From NCBI GenBank assembly GCA_029287515.1, contig JARFQZ010000272.1, positions 1 to 8,001 of the forward strand: DNA of 8,001 bases. The letters are read 5' to 3'. The notes under the pieces were generated by a model. It had not been told where the DNA came from, ran no database searches, and saw nothing but the letters and a program-made list of their open reading frames with translations. This document shows, piece after piece, positions 5,873-8,001 of this stretch (the first letter of the stretch is position 1; every line of letters begins with the position of its first letter). Origin of the DNA: Lysobacterales bacterium (lineage in GTDB: Bacteria > Pseudomonadota > Gammaproteobacteria > Xanthomonadales > SZUA-36). The translations under genes were made by a program, and so were the position numbers.

Positions 5873-6810
5873 CACGCAATCCTCGGATCGATCAGCTTGT
5901 AGATCATGTCCGTCAGAACCTGGATAAAAATAAACGCGACCGCCGTCAACCCGACGACGGCCTTCAGAACAGGCTGGTCTCCGTTGGTAATGGCATCAAA
6001 AGTCACTTTCCCTATTCCCGGTATCCCGAAATAGCTTTCGATCAACAGGCTTCCTGAAACCACGATCAGCGGGATGGAGAACATGAATCGGGTGGTGATA
6101 GGCACCAGGCTGTTCTTGAGCACATGGCGCCAGAGTATGGAGGCTGGTGAGGCGCCAAAAGCCCTGGCTGTCCGGATGTGGTCTTTCCCTGCCTCTTCGA
6201 CGAACACCGCGCGGTAAAAACGCGTGTTGTAACCGACGGTGATGAACACCAGTGACAGGGTAGGCACCGTAACGTACAGAAGGTAGCTGGACAGACCGGT
6301 GACCTGCCAGCCCCTGACCGGAAAAAGGTTGAGTCCATAGGGCGTGCAAAGGAATACTTGCAGGAAAATGATGACCACCAGGAAACTGATGCTCATGCTG
6401 GTCACCGAGAAGCCGTTAATCAGCCGGTCAATCCAGCGGCCCTTTCTGTAAGTGGCCAGAAGGCCGAGAGCAATTCCCAGCAGGTTGCCCAGTATGAATC
6501 CTGGAATCATGAGTTGGATCGTTACCGGGATGGTTTTCTTCAAAATGTTGCTGACCGCCTCGCCGGAAGAATTCGAGGCCCCCAGGTTCAGGGTGAACAG
6601 ATCGGTCAGGTAACTGACGTAGCGCTCGATAAAAGGCTGGTCATAGCCTAGTTGCTTCCGTATTTCTGCTATTTGCTCGGCCGATGCATTCTTGCCAACC
6701 AGGGAGTAAGTCTGATCCGGGCCAAACCAAACCATGAGTGAAAAGCTGATCAGCGTCACGCCGAGAATCAACAGGCCTCCATGGGCCAGTTTACGCAGTG
6801 CGAAATTCAC
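5872..6810 (-). CDS. dppB: peptide ABC importer permease, DppB/OppB type
   Basis: This is the other inner-membrane channel subunit. The 312-residue protein shows six hydrophobic segments, near 10-29, 97-120, 136-157, 175-195, 240-262 and 283-305. A long periplasmic loop follows helix 1 and includes EIRKQLGYDQPFIERY (49-64), the DppB/OppB hallmark. The EAA loop is EEAGKDHIRTARAFGASPAS (205-224), with G219 invariant, continuing into WRHVLKNSLVP. ESYFGIPGIG (258-267) is the conserved segment before helix 6. The length is close to E. coli OppB. It starts at GTG (6810), overlapping the solute-binding protein stop as GTGA; a GGGGGA 11 nt upstream is a loosely spaced ribosome site. Its stop overlaps the DppC-like start, so all importer genes are translationally linked. 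Confidence 0.95.
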   Translation of the reverse strand: MNFALRKLAHGGLLILGVTLISFSLMVWFGPDQTYSLVGKNASAEQIAEIRKQLGYDQPFIERYVSYLTDLFTLNLGASNSSGEAVSNILKKTIPVTIQLMIPGFILGNLLGIALGLLATYRKGRWIDRLINGFSVTSMSISFLVVIIFLQVFLCTPYGLNLFPVRGWQVTGLSSYLLYVTVPTLSLVFITVGYNTRFYRAVFVEEAGKDHIRTARAFGASPASILWRHVLKNSLVPITTRFMFSIPLIVVSGSLLIESYFGIPGIGKVTFDAITNGDQPVLKAVVGLTAVAFIFIQVLTDMIYKLIDPRIA

Positions 6811-8001
6811 TGTTCAGCCGGTCCCCCTGCGCCCGTGGCGGCGTTTCCAGTGTGAACGAATCGAAAAAAGAAACCACCCACGAATGACCGGTCCGGCAAC
6901 ATCTTCAGCCCCTGGTTCCACAACAGGATCATCTTGCGTGAAACGCCGCTAATCGTCGCGCAGTCATCGATGACCATCCGGTTCATGTTCCGGTACATCG
7001 TTGTTCGCATCGGTGATGCCTGCATGGTCGAGCTCAACCGGTAAAGCCGGTCGAATTCTTCGTTGCTGTAGTTGGCGCTGTTGGATCCGGGAGAAATATT
7101 GGGTCCGTAAAACAGTTGCACCGTATTCTCCGCGTCCGGGTAATCCATGGTCCAGCCGGTCGTAATCAGCATGACCTCGCGATTAAGATAAGCGCGCGCA
7201 TAATCTCCATAAGTAGCGAAAGTCACCGGCCGGATTTTTTCCGGTGGATAGCCTATCTCGCCGAGAAAACTCCGGAATTGCTCGAACATCTGGCGCTCTG
7301 TCACGCTGGAAGGAAAGCCGTACTCGAGAACCGGGAGATTCTCCGGGGTCCAGCCATTGCGTTCCAGCAACGAGCGCGCCCCCTCAAGGTCTCGCTGCAC
7401 GGACGACATGTTCTGGGCCGGGTCATGCTCCGGCGCCGCGGGCGGAATGATGCCCGGGAAGACCTGCCCGATCCCGTAATAGAAAACCTCGTTGCGTTTG
7501 GGCCAGTCGAAAGCCTTGATAATGGCGCATCGCAATGCCTTGTTTTTCGCATTTTGTTCGGCATCGGGGTGATACCCGATGCGGCGGTCACTCATGTTGA
7601 AGTCCGTGTGGACGAAACCGGACTCAAGGTTTGCCAGCAGATGGTATTTATCTTCAAATTCAGGTTTGAGGCCAGGAGGTTCCCTGCGTTCCAGCACCTG
7701 GTCAAACTGGCTGACGGGAACCTTGATGAAGTCCAGCTCGCCGGCGAGGAAGGCATTCCAGCGGGAAGCATCTTCAGCGATAAATTCAATTTCAATCCGG
7801 TCGGTGAAAGGCGGTGACAGGCCTTCGAGCAGTTCAATGCCGTAGAGGTCATGGACCTGTGGGTCGAATCCCTCTGCTTCAGGACTGAATGGTTCCTGCC
7901 TGAAGCCGGTATTGCGAACCAGCACCGCCCTTGCGCTGTTGAACACCTGCAGCCTGTAGGGACCGGACCCTACGGGATTAATGGAGAATTCCGGGCCGTA
8001 A
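6807..8001 (-). CDS. family 5 extracellular solute-binding protein (5' end outside window)
   Basis: This is the periplasmic receptor that captures peptide or a similar ligand and delivers it to the permeases. Only the last 397 residues are visible, so the signal peptide and lipobox cannot be checked. Counting from the window edge, family 5 motifs are NPVGSGPYRL (8-17), ALRCAIIKAFDWPKRNEV (155-172), the GQVFPGIIPP loop (178-187), DLEGARSLLERNGW (204-217) and the GWTMDYPDAEN...LFYGPN block (282-301) followed by SPGSNSANYSNEEFDRLY. These form the C-terminal half of the two-lobed fold. The last 14 residues (TGNAATGAGGPAEQ) are a flexible tail rich in glycine and alanine. The gene is immediately upstream of the DppB-like gene with a 4-nt GTGA overlap. 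Receptor genes are often separated from permease genes by a hairpin; there is none here, so the receptor would not be obviously over-expressed. Ligand specificity cannot be assigned. Confidence 0.95.
   Translation of the reverse strand, partial: YGPEFSINPVGSGPYRLQVFNSARAVLVRNTGFRQEPFSPEAEGFDPQVHDLYGIELLEGLSPPFTDRIEIEFIAEDASRWNAFLAGELDFIKVPVSQFDQVLERREPPGLKPEFEDKYHLLANLESGFVHTDFNMSDRRIGYHPDAEQNAKNKALRCAIIKAFDWPKRNEVFYYGIGQVFPGIIPPAAPEHDPAQNMSSVQRDLEGARSLLERNGWTPENLPVLEYGFPSSVTERQMFEQFRSFLGEIGYPPEKIRPVTFATYGDYARAYLNREVMLITTGWTMDYPDAENTVQLFYGPNISPGSNSANYSNEEFDRLYRLSSTMQASPMRTTMYRNMNRMVIDDCATISGVSRKMILLWNQGLKMLPDRSFVGGFFFRFVHTGNAATGAGGPAEQ

Noticed and set aside
7116..7817. 233-codon open frame on the plus strand
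   Set aside because: It is antisense to the solute-binding protein, which shows strong family 5 motifs over the same bases. Long antisense frames are common opposite GC-rich genes, and there is no ribosome site or domain to support this one.
1..8001. Search for tRNA, rRNA, CRISPR arrays, insertion-sequence ends, phage or toxin-antitoxin genes
   Set aside because: None were seen. Genes are nearly gap-free on one strand, with no regularly spaced repeats and no transposase or integrase motifs.

Overview
The window is a densely packed stretch of a bacterial chromosome in which every supported gene lies on the minus strand, so the biological order runs from position 8001 down to position 1. Base composition is moderately GC-rich by eye. 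Gene content (Dpp/Opp-type peptide importer, YkvA/DUF1232 protein, LEA-type-2 lipoprotein, SET-domain protein, Grx4-type monothiol glutaredoxin) suggests a Gram-negative proteobacterium, most likely a gammaproteobacterium. That assignment is inference from protein character; there is no rRNA or other marker here.

Region 8001-3241 holds a nearly complete peptide-type ABC importer in the canonical order: the C-terminal part of a family 5 solute-binding protein (5' end outside the window), two integral membrane permeases (DppB- and DppC-like) and two ATPases (DppD- and DppF-like). Each junction is a stop/start overlap (GTGA or TGATG), so this is one translationally coupled operon. The two ATPases are asymmetric: the DppD-like one is short and ends just after the nucleotide-binding domain, while the DppF-like one keeps a C-terminal oligo_HPY region with a cluster of cysteines.

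Region 3259-602 continues on the same strand. A LEA14/WHy-type lipoprotein overlaps the end of the last ATPase by 19 nt. After a 76-nt gap with a possible promoter comes a YkvA-family (DUF1232) protein. It overlaps by one base an unrecognised 391-residue soluble protein, which is followed after 3 nt by a minimal 101-residue SET-domain protein. The YkvA-unknown-SET trio therefore looks like a coupled unit. A terminator-like hairpin plus T-tract is written into the last codons of the YkvA gene and may set how much of the downstream pair is transcribed.

Region 601-1 has a 68-nt AT-rich gap containing a 23-bp dyad, then a monothiol glutaredoxin (CGFS) fused to an A-type Fe-S carrier (IscA/HesB-like) domain. 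The fused domain appears to have lost the first conserved cluster-ligating cysteine; its C-terminus lies outside the window.

There are no RNA genes, insertion sequences, CRISPR arrays or attachment sites that I can see, and no gene-free stretch longer than 76 nt. The most unusual items are the Grx-IscA-like fusion with the degenerate cysteine site, the in-gene terminator-like element, and the unrecognised protein coupled to a SET-domain methyltransferase. None of these amounts to a demonstrated new system.
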